Part shown: positions 1 through 9,263 of the stretch, piece by piece
Layout of the letters: every line of letters begins with the position of its first letter
Numbering within the stretch: position 1 is the first letter of the stretch
From: Terrirhizobium terrae
GTDB lineage: Bacteria > Pseudomonadota > Alphaproteobacteria > Rhizobiales > Rhizobiaceae
Length of the DNA stretch: 64,000 nt
Assembly: GCF_030323265.1 (NCBI RefSeq)
Contig: NZ_CP104991.1
Coordinates: 496,001 to 560,000, forward strand
Direction: 5' to 3'
Notes under the pieces: model-generated
Databases searched by the model: none
Told to the model about the DNA's origin: nothing
Seen by the model: the letters and a program-made list of their open reading frames with translations, nothing else
Program-made: the position numbers and the translations under genes

Positions 1-216
1 GTGGCTGCGCTTCAATACATCTGGAGGCATGTTCAGCACAGCAAGGTGGTCGGCCATGAAGAAGGCATCGAACTTTGCCTCCTCCAACGTTCGGATCAGC
101 CGTCGCAAATGGTCCAAGTTAAAATTGGCGTCCGGCCAAGCCCCAGGATAGCGCCAAGAGCCCGTGTGGATGGCGACGGGGCGCATGAACGCGCCCAAGT
201 GCATCTGTCGTACCAT
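1..216 (-). CDS. FMN-dependent monooxygenase, NtaA/SnaA/DszA type (5' part only)
   Basis: The minus strand reads an open frame from an ATG at 214-216 to the window edge, giving the first 72 residues. The segments MHLGAFMRPV, GSWRYPGAWPDANFN and FDAFFMADHLAVLNMP are typical of the N-terminus of the bacterial-luciferase-fold monooxygenases of the nitrilotriacetate/desulfurization family. These use FMNH2 from a separate reductase to oxidise small organic substrates. A strong ribosome site (AGAGGAGG) lies seven bases before the ATG. Substrate cannot be told. The rest of the gene lies outside the window. It shares strand with the broken transferase genes beside it, so they may once have formed one catabolic run. 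Confidence 0.85.
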   Translation of the reverse strand, partial: MVRQMHLGAFMRPVAIHTGSWRYPGAWPDANFNLDHLRRLIRTLEEAKFDAFFMADHLAVLNMPPDVLKRSH

Positions 217-353
217 AAATTACCTCCTCTATCCTTGACTCCTGGTGCCCCTCGTCGGCCGCATACGACGAGGCGCAGGGCACTGGGAACGACCGCCCCC
301 TTGGTCAGAACCTCTGTGCCGCTCCAGCCTTGTTGGCAAACGACGTTGGTCAT

Positions 354-1031
354 TCACTCGCCTTCTTGGGGACGCCAATGGGGTGGGTAGGCGGCATCGT
401 AGCCAGCAATGGCCTCCATGCGGGTCAGCCAAGCTCCGATCGCCGGCAAAGTCGCGTTGAAGTCGTCCAGACCGAGATTCATTTCGACAGCTTCCGCTCG
501 ACGGCCGACTCGCGCAAGCATCTGCATATTGGGTAGCGCGACGATATCGGCGGCCGACACGCGGTCACCAGCCAGATAACAGCCATTTTGGAGAGCGTTT
601 TCCATCCACTGCACCGCGTTGATCGCCGAAGACGCCGACGATCGAATGGCGTCCGGGTTGTCCTGGCTATCACCCCTCAGCAATGGTCTGACGATTCCAA
701 GTGAAAGTAGGTCGCGAACGTAGTTCTCGAACTCGAAAATCGTCTCCTAGATAAGTCCGGTCTCGAAGGGATCTTCTCCGAATAACGCAGGTTCGGGATG
801 CGCCTTCTCCAGGAAAGACATGATCGCGACCGACTCCGTGATAGCCGTTCCGTTCGCGATAAAGGTCGGCACCTGGCCTCGAAAATTCAGACGTAAGTAT
901 TCGGGACTTTTGTGCCCTCGCGTGGAACCGTCGATCCGGTTGGATTTGTATCGGAGGGACTTGTATCCCAACGTGAGCATGACACGCCACGCATAGGGAC
1001 TGCCGCTGATCCAGTAGAGTTCGTATTCCAT
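354..1031 (-). pseudogene. glutathione S-transferase, interrupted by an in-frame TAG
   Basis: The frame from 1031 to 747 encodes a thioredoxin-fold GST N-domain (starting MEYELYWISGSPYAWRV, with a VPTFIANGTAITESVAI glutathione-site segment). The same frame continues from 744 to 354 with the helical C-domain (AGDRVSAADIVALPNMQ). Only a TAG at 747-749 separates the halves; Trp or Gln is the likely original residue. Restored length is about 225 residues, normal for a cytosolic GST. GSTs conjugate glutathione to electrophiles. A second GST lies just upstream and is broken in another way. Either this copy is inactive or the TAG is a base-call error; no frameshift is needed to restore it, unlike most broken genes here. 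Confidence 0.85.
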
Positions 1032-1126
1032 GCGATGTGCTCTCCAGTTCTTTTACGAGGGCCAGATCGGTTGACACTATTCGTTTCACGCAGCCGTATA
1101 GGGGACACGCTACCGTCGACGTCTAG

Positions 1127-1362
1127 CTAAATGCCGTTCACGCAGGCACTGTCGTCGGGTTCGGGGAAAAGTGCTGCCGACGCGAGGTCCTCAGGTGTTC
1201 CAAGGCGTGCGGACGGGGTTGTGGCCACGAGACCCGGCAGAAGGGAGCCGCCGGCCGGGTAGATCGCGGCCAAGCTCCCTTCCCGTCTGTAATTTTCAGG
1301 ATCTCGTGCGTCACGTCGACTTCGGAAACGCAGAGCATCCTGTGTTGACGCATTCCCCACAT
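1127..1362 (-). pseudogene. chimeric scrap of an MDR reductase joined to an SDR tail
   Basis: No intact frame is present. Read on the minus strand, one frame (about 1362-1275) gives SEVDVTHEILKITDGKGA, the nucleotide-domain segment of zinc-less quinone oxidoreductases; compare VDLTAEILRITGG in the gene at 3278-4389. From about 1270 a different frame gives an SDR-like end with VATTPSARLGTPEDLASAAL followed by VNGI and a stop at 1127. The two families are not normally joined, so this looks like the residue of a deletion that fused two degraded enzyme genes. Just upstream (about 1363-1440) an N-terminal Rossmann-like stretch LRIVVIGD is also visible but too short to assign. Confidence 0.5.
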
Positions 1363-1452
1363 TATTCGGTTCGCCTGCTGGGGAGGCGCAGCTTTAGGCT
1401 ACCGCCGGTTCGAAGGTCACCAATGACAACGATCCTCAATTGCGTGTCGATA

Positions 1453-2120
1453 TCAGAGGGTGACGCCGATGCTGTTGAGGAACGTATCCATGCGCTCATC
1501 AAGGTCACGCTTGGTTTCCACCCAGGCCGGAACGGTGTCCAGGAGGCGCTGATGCCAAGCTGTAAGATAGGGGAACTCGTTGAGCGGCGGCTTGGACCGG
1601 TCGATTTGTGAGAACGGAGCCGCGATGTCAATATCAGCCAAGGTCAGTTCGTCGCCGACCATAAACTGGCGGTTGGCGAGGTGGGCGTCTAGAACGGTGG
1701 CAGCGGCGCGGATCTTCTTATTGACGTACTCGACGATCGCCTCGTTCTGCGGCTTTCCCATGGCAGTAGCAGCCACGCGCTCGTCGAACAGCATGGTGAA
1801 ATAGATGCGCCACTGCTCGCCCGACCAGAACATCCACTGGAGGACTTCCGTACGTTGCTGCTCGGTCTTGCCGACGAGGGGCGAATTTACTTTTTCCGCA
1901 AGATACAGATTGATTGCCGCCGATTCCCAGACGACCGTATCGCCTTCCTGCAGCACCGGCGTCAGACCGTGCGGATTGAGTTGCAGGAACTCCGGAGTGT
2001 GGCTTTCTCCTTGAAAAGGTCGACGTTCACACGCTCGTAATCGACGCCCATGACCTTCGCGGCGACGGCGACCCGGCGGTAGCTGCCCGAGCCAAGGTCA
2101 CTATAGATTTTAATAGACAT
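1453..2120 (-). pseudogene. glutathione S-transferase with -1 frameshift
   Basis: An ATG at 2118-2120, eight bases after an AGGAG site, opens MSIKIYSDLGSGSYRRVAV, a GST N-domain. The frame is lost after FKEKATL. Adding one C near 1994-1996 restores PEFLQLNPHGLTPVLQEGD, the cis-proline/glutathione-site region, and runs through ESAAINLYLAEKV into a complete helical C-domain ending at 1453. Restored length is about 222 residues. The family conjugates or reduces substrates with glutathione in the cytosol. It sits between a LysR gene and the other broken GST on the same strand, so LysR control is plausible. The lost base falls in a short C run. Confidence 0.85.
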
Positions 2121-2215
2121 TTGTAGTCTCCTAGCTGGTCGCCATCCCGTGGATGGCGTGCGTAGAAGGTAGGTCATTCCAAACTGGACAATAAGGCAGA
2201 CTGATCGAATATGTT

Positions 2216-3130
2216 TTATTCCTTTATCGGATTAATGCCGAACCTTGTGGCGTTGACTTGCGCTTCGATGAATTCGACGAAAGCCCGGATTTTAGGGCTG
2301 ATACGTCTCCCTCCAGGCATTACTGCCCACAAATCAAGATCAGGCAGCACCCAGTCACTAAGAACTTTATGTACGGCTCCGCTTTCCAGTTCGGCTTCAA
2401 ACATCCACTCAGTTGCTATCGATAAACCAGCGCCTGCCAGAACAGCAGATCGGATGCCTTCCGTTGCATTAATCCGCAACCTTGGTTTGACCGACACCGA
2501 TTTGCTTCCTTTCGGACCCTTGAATGTAAAGCGTTCGCCACCCTCGCCTTGCGAAAAAACAACCATGGAATGTTCGGTCAGATCTTCTGGCTTATGTGGT
2601 GCTGCGTGCTTGGCAAGATAGGACGGGGTGCCGACGACGACGCGGCGACAGCGGCCAATGCGTTTGGCAACATAGCCGGAATCGTCAAGCTGGCCCATGC
2701 GGAGCGCGAGATCGATCCCCTGCTCGATCAGGCTAACATTTCGGTCGTCGAGATGGACCGAGATATCAATGGCGGGATGTTCATCAAGAAATAGCGGTAG
2801 CTTCGGGATAATATACTGGGACATGAACGTCAGTGTCCCGCCTACACGGATGTGACCTGAGAAGCTTTGTGACATAGTCCCGACCGAGGCTACTGCGGCC
2901 TCGGCATCTTCTAGAACCTTGGTCGCGTGTTCGTAGAATACGCGACCCTGCTCGGTCGGAATAAGCTGTCTGGTAGAACGCACCAAGAGCGGCGCGCCGA
3001 GTTCCTGCTCGAGTTGTGCGACAACTTTCGAGACCGCCGATTGACCCACGTCCAATAATTTAGCAGCGCCACTAAATGAACTTGTTTCGTACACGCGGAC
3101 GAAATAGCGCATCGACGTTATGAGATTCAT
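2216..3130 (-). CDS. LysR-family transcriptional regulator (CrgA-like)
   Basis: Intact 304-residue LysR protein. The N-terminus carries the winged helix-turn-helix (SFSGAAKLLDVGQSAVSKVVAQLE, residues about 18-41) with the usual TRQLIPTEQGRVFYEHA linker. A periplasmic-binding-like effector domain fills residues about 90-295 (IRVGGTLTFMSQYIIPKLPLFL). The ATG at 3128-3130 follows a GGAG. Neighbours on the same strand are a quinone reductase upstream and a GST downstream, both broken, which are its most likely targets. An imperfect TTCAA/TTGAG dyad at 3193-3208 lies about 65 bases before the start. Effector unknown. Confidence 0.9.
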   Translation of the reverse strand: MNLITSMRYFVRVYETSSFSGAAKLLDVGQSAVSKVVAQLEQELGAPLLVRSTRQLIPTEQGRVFYEHATKVLEDAEAAVASVGTMSQSFSGHIRVGGTLTFMSQYIIPKLPLFLDEHPAIDISVHLDDRNVSLIEQGIDLALRMGQLDDSGYVAKRIGRCRRVVVGTPSYLAKHAAPHKPEDLTEHSMVVFSQGEGGERFTFKGPKGSKSVSVKPRLRINATEGIRSAVLAGAGLSIATEWMFEAELESGAVHKVLSDWVLPDLDLWAVMPGGRRISPKIRAFVEFIEAQVNATRFGINPIKE

Positions 3131-3277
3131 GCTGCCGCTCCATAAATGCTACCCCGGTCATCCTGCGGATGTCGTCTCACCAGTGTATAGTTTTCAAATC
3201 ATGTTGAGACAAAATCTGCCAGAACGGGCATGGTCTCGGCCGGTGGAGAGCGCGGACGGATTAATAGCTGGTCCTCG

Positions 3278-4389
3278 TTACAAACGCTCCCCCGCGACCC
3301 GCCAAATCGAGACGCTGCTCCGTGTTAAGGGCGTGATAATATTGCCGCTTCGCTTTCCACTGAAGCCGTTCAAAGGGGAAACAGCATTATCCCTCGCGGG
3401 CACCCCTAATGTCACAATGACCTTTCCAAATTGCTGGCCGGATTCGAGGTGGCGGTGAGCTGCCACCATGTCTTCGAAGGTGAACACGCTGTCGATTATT
3501 GGCGTAATGTCCTTCCGACGAAGCGCATCCGACACATATTTGATTGCTTTGCGCTTACGATTGTCATCCGCCAAAAGGTCAGCGATGATCCATGCTTTGA
3601 TAGTGGCCCGGTGCATCAAAGCTTCCAGAACCGGGATTGTAGCAGTTTCCCCGCCCAAGGCTCCATACAGGTAGATTACGCCCTTCGGCACCGTCTTCAC
3701 CAAGCTCTGCAGAAGTTCACCGCCAACTGCATCGAATGCAACACGCGCACCCTTCCCCCGGTAATTCTCAAAATTTCGGCAGTCAGGTCGACTTCGGGGT
3801 AGATAACGACATGCTTCGCTCCAGTATCAAGCAACCTTTGCTTCTTCTCTTTGGTGCGGGTTAAAGCGATCGGGATTGCTCCAGCCATCTTTACAAGCTG
3901 GATGGCGGCTATACCGACACTGCTCGAGGCGGCTGAGATGATGACATGATCACCGGGCTGGATGCGCGCGTCCTCGATCAGGGGGCCGTAAGCGGTTAGG
4001 AACATAACCCAGATCGATGCAGCTTCCTCGAAACTCAGCCCTGCCGGCTGCGTGACCACGGCATGACCTGGTACGATGATCTCTTCGCCATAGATGCCGT
4101 ATGCGCCCATCGGGAAAGAGGGAACGAGGTTCACCTTATCTCCCACGGAGACGTGGGTTACGTCCCGGCCTAGGGCAAGAACGATACCTGCCGCCTCGGT
4201 CCCTAGCTGTGCGGGAAGGATCGGCTCAAAGATGTATTGCCCACGCCGGAACATCGCATCGGCGCGGTTGAGGCCGATAGCTTTCACAGAGATGAGCACC
4301 TCATCATCTTTGGGTGAAGCAGGAGTGCCGCTGACGAATTCAAGTACCTCAGGCTCACCTGTCTCCGAGAACTGTATGAATTGTGACAT
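3278..4389 (-). pseudogene. zinc-less quinone oxidoreductase (MDR) with -1 frameshift
   Basis: The start ATG at 4387-4389 opens MSQFIQFSETGEPEVLEF, then the MDR catalytic domain (GLNRADAMFRRGQY, LGTEAAGIVLALG) and cofactor domain (VIISAASSSVGIAAIQLVKMAGA). The frame breaks near 3750-3760 in a run of G on the coding strand. One added base restores GGKGARVAFDAVGGELLQSL and the remainder of the domain up to QQFGKVIVTLG. The family reduces quinones or activated double bonds with NADPH. About 35 extra residues follow the usual end, so the natural stop may also be displaced. Two inverted repeats lie in the 450-base gap upstream and may be operators. Confidence 0.85.
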
Positions 4390-4485
4390 TGAAACTTTCC
4401 AAGTTTGCGGACCACGTCGCTCATATTTCATGAGGGGCCACCCATGAATTAAGTGTGGCGATATCCTCCCGGAAGGCGAGGGCTT

Positions 4486-4502
4486 GGAATAACATCTATT
4501 CC
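4486..4502. promoter_or_regulatory. inverted repeat GGAATA-N5-TATTCC, candidate operator
   Basis: Perfect six-base arms separated by five bases, about 100 bases upstream of the quinone reductase start. The symmetry and size suit a dimeric regulator. The cognate protein is unknown; the neighbouring LysR is one candidate. Confidence 0.35.
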
Positions 4503-4527
4503 ATATTGTGGCGGATGGCCGAGATCG

Positions 4528-4556
4528 CAGGCTTGAGCTGAACTTCAGCTCCTGCC
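4528..4556. promoter_or_regulatory. inverted repeat centred on GAGCTGAA-C-TTCAGCTC
   Basis: Eight-base perfect arms around a single C, with outer GCAGG and CCTGC flanks. It could form a hairpin or be bound by a dimeric regulator. It has no following T run, which argues against a terminator. Confidence 0.35.
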
Positions 4557-4840
4557 ACACCGTTAGGCTCGTCGGTTACATGTGAGAAGTGTTACTGCGA
4601 AGCATCGACTCACGGCGGCGACAGCTCGGTAAGCTTGCATGATCTTTTGCATTAGCTGGAAGTGGATTTCACGGCGAAGCGGGCTTTAAAGCAAATGGGT
4701 GTATGGCTGGGAAGCGAAGGTAGCGTAATTTCACTATTCCAACGTAGAGTACCTATTATGCCAGTTCTTATCCTACCGCGAGATAGCGGCTGATCGCATC
4801 TGACGTGCTGCAATGATGCACGCACGAAAGGATCAGTCTC

Positions 4841-5589
4841 TTGTCTAAACTCGATGGAAAAATAGCCGTCATTACGGGTGGTAGCAGCGGGATCGGGCTC
4901 GCGACCGCTCAGCGTTTCGTCGATGAAGGAGCTTATGTCTTCATCACTGGCCGCCGCCTCGCCGAACTCGAAAGAGCCAAATCGACGATAGGCCGTAATA
5001 TCTCGTTCGTTCAGGGTGACGTCGCCAACCTCGAGGAACTCGACAAGGTATTCGCACAAGTGAAGGCAGAAAAGGGGATCGTCGATATTCTCGTAGTCAG
5101 CGCTGGCGTCGTCGAACATGCACCAGTCGACACTGCATCTCCAGAACATTTCGACAGAACGTTCGGCATCAACTCACGCGGCGCATTCTTCACCGTTCAA
5201 AAAGCCCTACCGCTGATGACCCGGGGCGGCTCAATTGTTTTGGTATCGTCCGGATTGCATTTGAAGGGCTTTCCTTCTCATTCGACCTATTCGGCGAGCA
5301 AGGCAGCGGTACGCTCATTCGCGCGCACCTTTGCAGCAGAGCTGAAGGATCGTGGCATCCGTGTGAACTCGCTTTCGCCCGGTGCAATCGATACTCCCAT
5401 TATTGAAAGCCAGTTCAAGACTACGGAAGAGGCCGATGGCGCGCGTTCGACCTACGCGCAGATCACCCCCTCGGCCGCCTTGGAAGAGCCGAAGAGATGG
5501 CAGCGGCAGCTCTGTTCCTGGCGTCCAACGAAAGTAGTTTTTCGACCGGCACAGATCTCGTTGCCGACGGCGGAATTACCCAGCTCTGA
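4841..5589 (+). pseudogene. short-chain dehydrogenase/reductase with -1 frameshift near the C-terminus
   Basis: The likely start is TTG at 4841 behind a GAAAGGA site, opening MSKLDGKIAVITGG. It has the SDR nucleotide motif TGGSSGIG, a central NAG-equivalent (VVSAGVV) and the catalytic YSASK. After QITP the frame slips. Six C instead of five at 5466-5470 restores [24 protein letters not shown] and the usual [11 protein letters not shown] ending, with a stop at 5587-5589. Uncorrected, the protein would run to 5611 with a nonsense tail of about 45 residues. Restored length is about 249 residues. It is an NAD(P)-dependent oxidoreductase of unknown substrate, followed closely by a second SDR gene. 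Confidence 0.8.
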
Positions 5590-5665
5590 GCCCCAGTCGG
5601 CGCGGCCTTAGTGGTCGCGCCACCTCCCTCATCCGCCGACCAGCGAAAAACCAGGACGCCAGGAT

Positions 5666-6478
5666 ATGAAAATCCAGTTGAACGGCCGCACGGCCATCGT
5701 GACGGGATCCACCTCAGGCATTGGCCGAGCGACAGCGGAGGGGCTCGCGCAGGCCGGCGCGTCGGTCATCATCAATGGCCGCACGCCGGCACGTGTCAAT
5801 GAAGCGGTGCGGCAGATGCGCGCCGCGTTTCCGGAGGGCATTATCTCAGGTATCGCTGCCGATCTGTCGACCGCAGAAGGCGTGAACGCCTTTATTGCAC
5901 AGGCGCCAGCAGCTGACATTCTTGTGAACAATGTCGGTACGGCCTTCCTCCGGAACTACGATGGCCTGAAGGACATCGTAGCAATCCCAGACGGGGACTG
6001 GATCGACCTGTTTGAGCTCAACGTCATGAGCGGCGTGCGGCTCTCCCGCCACTACCTGCCTGGCATGGTTAGTAAGGGCTGGGGGCGCGTCGTTTTCGTC
6101 AGCAGCGAGTCCGCCGTTAACACGCCCAAGGAAATGCTTGACTACGGCGTGACTAAAACCGCGCAACTTGCAGTCTCGCGTGGCCTCGCAGAGGCGGTCG
6201 CCGGCACGGGTGTCACTGTCAACGCCGTACTGCCAGGCCCGACCCGCTCCGAGATCCTGGGCGAGTACATCGCGAAGCAAGCGGCGGAGACTGGCATTAC
6301 GCGCGAGGACGCCGAGCAGGGTTTCCTGCAAGCACTACGACCGACGACCCTGATACGGCGCTTCGCAACGACCAACGAGGTCGCCAATTTTATCGTCTAT
6401 GCCTGCTCCGAGCAAGCATCCGCAACGAGTGGCGCCGCATTGCGCGTCGACGGTGGCGTAGTCCGGTTCATTGTCTGA
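5666..6478 (+). CDS. short-chain dehydrogenase/reductase
   Basis: Intact 270-residue SDR starting MKIQLNGRTAIVTG. The cofactor glycine motif is TGSTSGIG (about residues 13-20), the NNVG motif is present near residue 88, the catalytic Ser lies in FVSSESA, and the Tyr/Lys pair is YGVTK. The C-terminus carries the usual DGG motif (RVDGGVV). Family members oxidise or reduce hydroxyl/keto groups with NAD(P)H in the cytosol; substrate unknown. It lies about 75 bases behind another SDR on the same strand, so the two may be co-transcribed. This copy, unlike its neighbour, has no frame damage. Confidence 0.9.
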   Translation: MKIQLNGRTAIVTGSTSGIGRATAEGLAQAGASVIINGRTPARVNEAVRQMRAAFPEGIISGIAADLSTAEGVNAFIAQAPAADILVNNVGTAFLRNYDGLKDIVAIPDGDWIDLFELNVMSGVRLSRHYLPGMVSKGWGRVVFVSSESAVNTPKEMLDYGVTKTAQLAVSRGLAEAVAGTGVTVNAVLPGPTRSEILGEYIAKQAAETGITREDAEQGFLQALRPTTLIRRFATTNEVANFIVYACSEQASATSGAALRVDGGVVRFIV

Positions 6479-6829
6479 ACGCGAATTCTGGGAGCGTTGC
6501 GCTTCCGCCGACGATACTCACGCGCCATCCACGTTGACCGAAATAACGCTGGTGATCGCAGTACGAACAGGGTGCCCGGAGGTCATTCGAGTGAAGGACC
6601 GCGACATAAAACCTCCGAGCAACGAACAAAGTCGAGCAAAACCTATCCTTACGCGGGCCGATCATCAGCTTGGCGGAACTGTGCTGAAATAACGAGAAAT
6701 GGCTCGATCGAGAAACGACGAACGCGAGGACCGGATCGTGGAAGCAGCGATCGAGATTCCCGCGTCCAACGGACCGGAACACCTTCCGCCGCCGTCACGA
6801 AGGCATCTGCCAACAAGTGGGTCCTGCCC
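6479..6829. other. intergenic stretch containing a TetR stub
   Basis: Lies between the end of the SDR gene and the end of the esterase gene, which converge here. The only recognisable content is the short TetR-like start described at 6699. No terminator hairpin with a T run was seen. Confidence 0.5.
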
Positions 6830-6845
6830 CTATCGATCGACGTGA
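6699..6845 (+). pseudogene. N-terminal stub of a TetR-family regulator
   Basis: A 48-codon frame begins MARSRNDEREDRIVEAAIEI, which matches the first helix of TetR regulators (basic start, then R-I-hydrophobic-E-A-A). It loses similarity after about 25 residues where the helix-turn-helix should begin, and it stops inside the 3' end of the converging esterase gene. It is probably a truncated remnant and not a working regulator. The short match leaves real doubt. Confidence 0.35.
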
Positions 6846-7915
6846 TTGTCGATCCAGTCGACCAAGACGTCCGCTACCTTGATGTTCTCTTTGCCCTGCA
6901 TGAACATATGCGTGCTGCCCTTGATCCCGACATCGGGGAGCGAGAGGAAGGTAATGTCACCACCTGCCGCCTTGATCTGCTCCATTTCCTTGGCGCAGGC
7001 TGCGGCTGGGTTGTCGCCCATGTAATCGCCAACCACCACGAGGATGGGAACCTCGGCCAGCGCCTTGACCTGCTCCTCCGTCAGGTTGGAGAAACAGCCG
7101 GTCTCAAGCTGGATCAGGCCCTTGATATTACCTTTGCCCTTCAGGACTGCCTGGCTCGGAAATCCCGCCGACTGCGAGTGGCCGACGAGGATTGCCCCTC
7201 CGAGTTCTGCAGCCAGATCGGCAACGTTGGCGACGGTCGGGTTGTCAGTTTCAGGCTGGATCAGCTCGCCCAGCAGGCTCGGCACCTGGGTCTCGATCAT
7301 GTCAGGGATCACCTGCTTGGCGAATTCATCGATTGCCTCGATCGGGAACTGGACGTCTGGCCAAGCCTTGCCAAGTTCAGGACCGAATCTGAAGACTTTC
7401 CAGGCCATGGCCGACGTGCCAAGAAAAACCATAGGCTGCGCCTCAGGTGGCAGACTTTTGTTTTTCACCTGGTTGAAGATCGTACCGTTGAAGCCTGAGC
7501 GTGCCCGTCCCGTCTGTTCGGCAAGATAGGTGGGGAATCCCTGCCGCGTGAAATATTCGAACCAGCCCATGCGACCATCCGGCGTCGTTTCCCACTGCTT
7601 TGAAGAGAGCAGCCCGCCATGCATGAACACGATCGGCAGGTGCGTCGGCTTCGGCGGGGTCTGGAACTGGACATACATCTGATCGACGACGACATCACCG
7701 GCTTCGAAACTCTCGCCGAAGATGTCCTTGAGGTCGCCCCAGCCGGCGCTTTCGGTTTTGACGGTCCGGCCGCCGACGAAGAAACTACCCTGGCTCTGAA
7801 GCACAAGCGGCTCCGGTGCGGGCTTGATGTCGGAGAGCGATTGCGCCGAGGCACCGGCTGTACTGAGGAGAAGGGCAAGCACGGTTGCCTGCATCTTGGA
7901 GAGGATCTGCATCAT
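6830..7915 (-). CDS. secreted alpha/beta-hydrolase, esterase 713-like
   Basis: Intact 361-residue protein with a Sec signal peptide (MQATVLALLLSTAGASAQS, cleavage near residue 25), so it acts in the periplasm or outside. The oxyanion segment FMHGGLLS lies near residues 98-105 and the nucleophile elbow is GHSQSAG with Ser247. A C-terminal KGSTHMFM supplies the likely catalytic His. Size and motif order resemble the esterase 713 group. It probably hydrolyses a carboxylic ester. It is divergent from a LysR gene 136 bases away, the usual arrangement for LysR control. The ATG pair at its start follows AAAGG. Confidence 0.8.
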   Translation of the reverse strand: MMQILSKMQATVLALLLSTAGASAQSLSDIKPAPEPLVLQSQGSFFVGGRTVKTESAGWGDLKDIFGESFEAGDVVVDQMYVQFQTPPKPTHLPIVFMHGGLLSSKQWETTPDGRMGWFEYFTRQGFPTYLAEQTGRARSGFNGTIFNQVKNKSLPPEAQPMVFLGTSAMAWKVFRFGPELGKAWPDVQFPIEAIDEFAKQVIPDMIETQVPSLLGELIQPETDNPTVANVADLAAELGGAILVGHSQSAGFPSQAVLKGKGNIKGLIQLETGCFSNLTEEQVKALAEVPILVVVGDYMGDNPAAACAKEMEQIKAAGGDITFLSLPDVGIKGSTHMFMQGKENIKVADVLVDWIDNHVDR

Positions 7916-8051
7916 AAACCTTTGTGTTGGGCGATTGCATGAGATATCGGAGAGGACCAGTCGAACGGTGCGTATTCACACACCATATCTGGCTTTTGGA
8001 TATACAACGGTACTGATCCGAGGATAAACTCCGAGAGAACACACAAGGGAT

Positions 8052-8990
8052 ATGAATAAACGCACCATGGATCATTGGGATGAGTTACGGATGTTCCTAG
8101 CAGTGGCCAACGGCGGAACGGTGCGTGCGGCGGCTGAGGAGCTGGACCTCAACCACGCAACGGTGCTTCGCGGCGTTGCGCGTCTGGAGCAGCGACTGAA
8201 AACAAAACTCTTCGAAAAGCTTCCTTCCGGATACAGGCTGACGTCAGCGGGTGCCGACATTGTGGACCTCGCCGCGCAGATGTCGGAGGCATCCACGAAG
8301 ATCGAGGGAAGGATCTTCGCTCGCGACCAGAGTGTATCTGGCCCGTTGCGCCTCACCCTCCCCGTCTCGTTTGCGACCGATCTTTTGATGGAGACCCTGA
8401 CGGAGTTCAGATCCACCTATCCGGACATCGCGCTCGAAATCATCGGAACGGGGACGGTTGCCAACCTGAGCAACCGAGAGGCGGATGTGGCTTTGCGCGT
8501 CGTTCTTGGAAAGACGTCGCCTCCGGAAAACCTCTACGGAAGCAGGCTCTGCGGATTCCACACAGCGTTTTACCGACGCCGTGACCGGCTCAGCGACGTT
8601 TCATCCCCTTTGGCCTGGTTGCTAGGACCTGGCGAGTTTGTTCCTCTCGATTGGATCCCGGGAGAGATCGAGATGGCCGCCACCCCTGTCCGCTTTTCCG
8701 AGATGCGGTCGAGGCTGCAGGCCACGCGCGCGGGCATGGGCATCACATTGCTACCCTGCTTTGTCGGCGATGCAGACCCGCTACTCTCGCGAGTCCCAGG
8801 CAGTCCGGTCATACACACCGGTGATGTATGGCTCCTAACCCACGTCGACACCCGGCAAACTCTGCGCGTCAGACTTCTGAGCGACCGTATACGCGACACC
8901 ATGCGAAGGGTCTCCGCCAAGGTCCAGGGACAAGCGGACACTGTTACATCTGACCATGATGACACGAAGGAAGGTACGAAACGACAGTAG
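8052..8990 (+). CDS. LysR-family transcriptional regulator
   Basis: Intact 312-residue LysR. The HTH lies at about residues 20-45 (GGTVRAAAEELDLNHATVLRGVARLEQ) and the effector domain begins at GPLRLTLPVSFATDLLMETL. HATVLRGVARLE replaces the more common PAVSRxVxxLE, a variation found in a subset of LysR proteins that lack a full-length effector pocket. The ATG at 8052 follows AAGGGAT. It is divergent from the secreted esterase, its likely target. The last 25 residues are hydrophilic and unusual for the family. Confidence 0.88.
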   Translation: MNKRTMDHWDELRMFLAVANGGTVRAAAEELDLNHATVLRGVARLEQRLKTKLFEKLPSGYRLTSAGADIVDLAAQMSEASTKIEGRIFARDQSVSGPLRLTLPVSFATDLLMETLTEFRSTYPDIALEIIGTGTVANLSNREADVALRVVLGKTSPPENLYGSRLCGFHTAFYRRRDRLSDVSSPLAWLLGPGEFVPLDWIPGEIEMAATPVRFSEMRSRLQATRAGMGITLLPCFVGDADPLLSRVPGSPVIHTGDVWLLTHVDTRQTLRVRLLSDRIRDTMRRVSAKVQGQADTVTSDHDDTKEGTKRQ

Positions 8991-9263
8991 CCTTCGCCCT
9001 GAGCAGATACGAGCCCGCGACCCACACGTCCCTCGAATGTGCAACCCATTGAAATCGTTACGCAGCCCCATAAGCATATTGTATGCAATTCTCTAGCCTT
9101 TTTGACAAGCCAGTCGAAGTCTTCATGGATCAGTAGCCACAGTAAAATCGGATTTCTCACCTCTCCGGTTGCGAGAGACGTAACAAAATCTGCTTGAGGC
9201 ATCCCTTCCTTGACAATCCTGTTCGCGTGATGTTGCGGTAGCCGCTAAATTTGTAAGAGAGAG

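Larger units (their letters stand above)
4390..4840. other. intergenic divergent control region
   Basis: The gap separates a minus-strand quinone reductase from a plus-strand SDR. No coding sequence was recognised. It holds two notable dyads, listed separately (4486-4502 and 4528-4556), both nearer the reductase gene, so it is probably the promoter region of both genes. Confidence 0.6.

Noticed and set aside
5466..5470. Phase variation at the C run in the SDR gene
   Set aside because: A five-base run is too short to be a typical switch, and similar run-length faults occur in many unrelated genes here.
6497..7498. Long plus-strand open frame (333 codons) opposite the esterase
   Set aside because: The opposite strand encodes a convincing secreted hydrolase with signal peptide and catalytic motifs. 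The antisense frame has no recognisable domain and is explained by codon bias.
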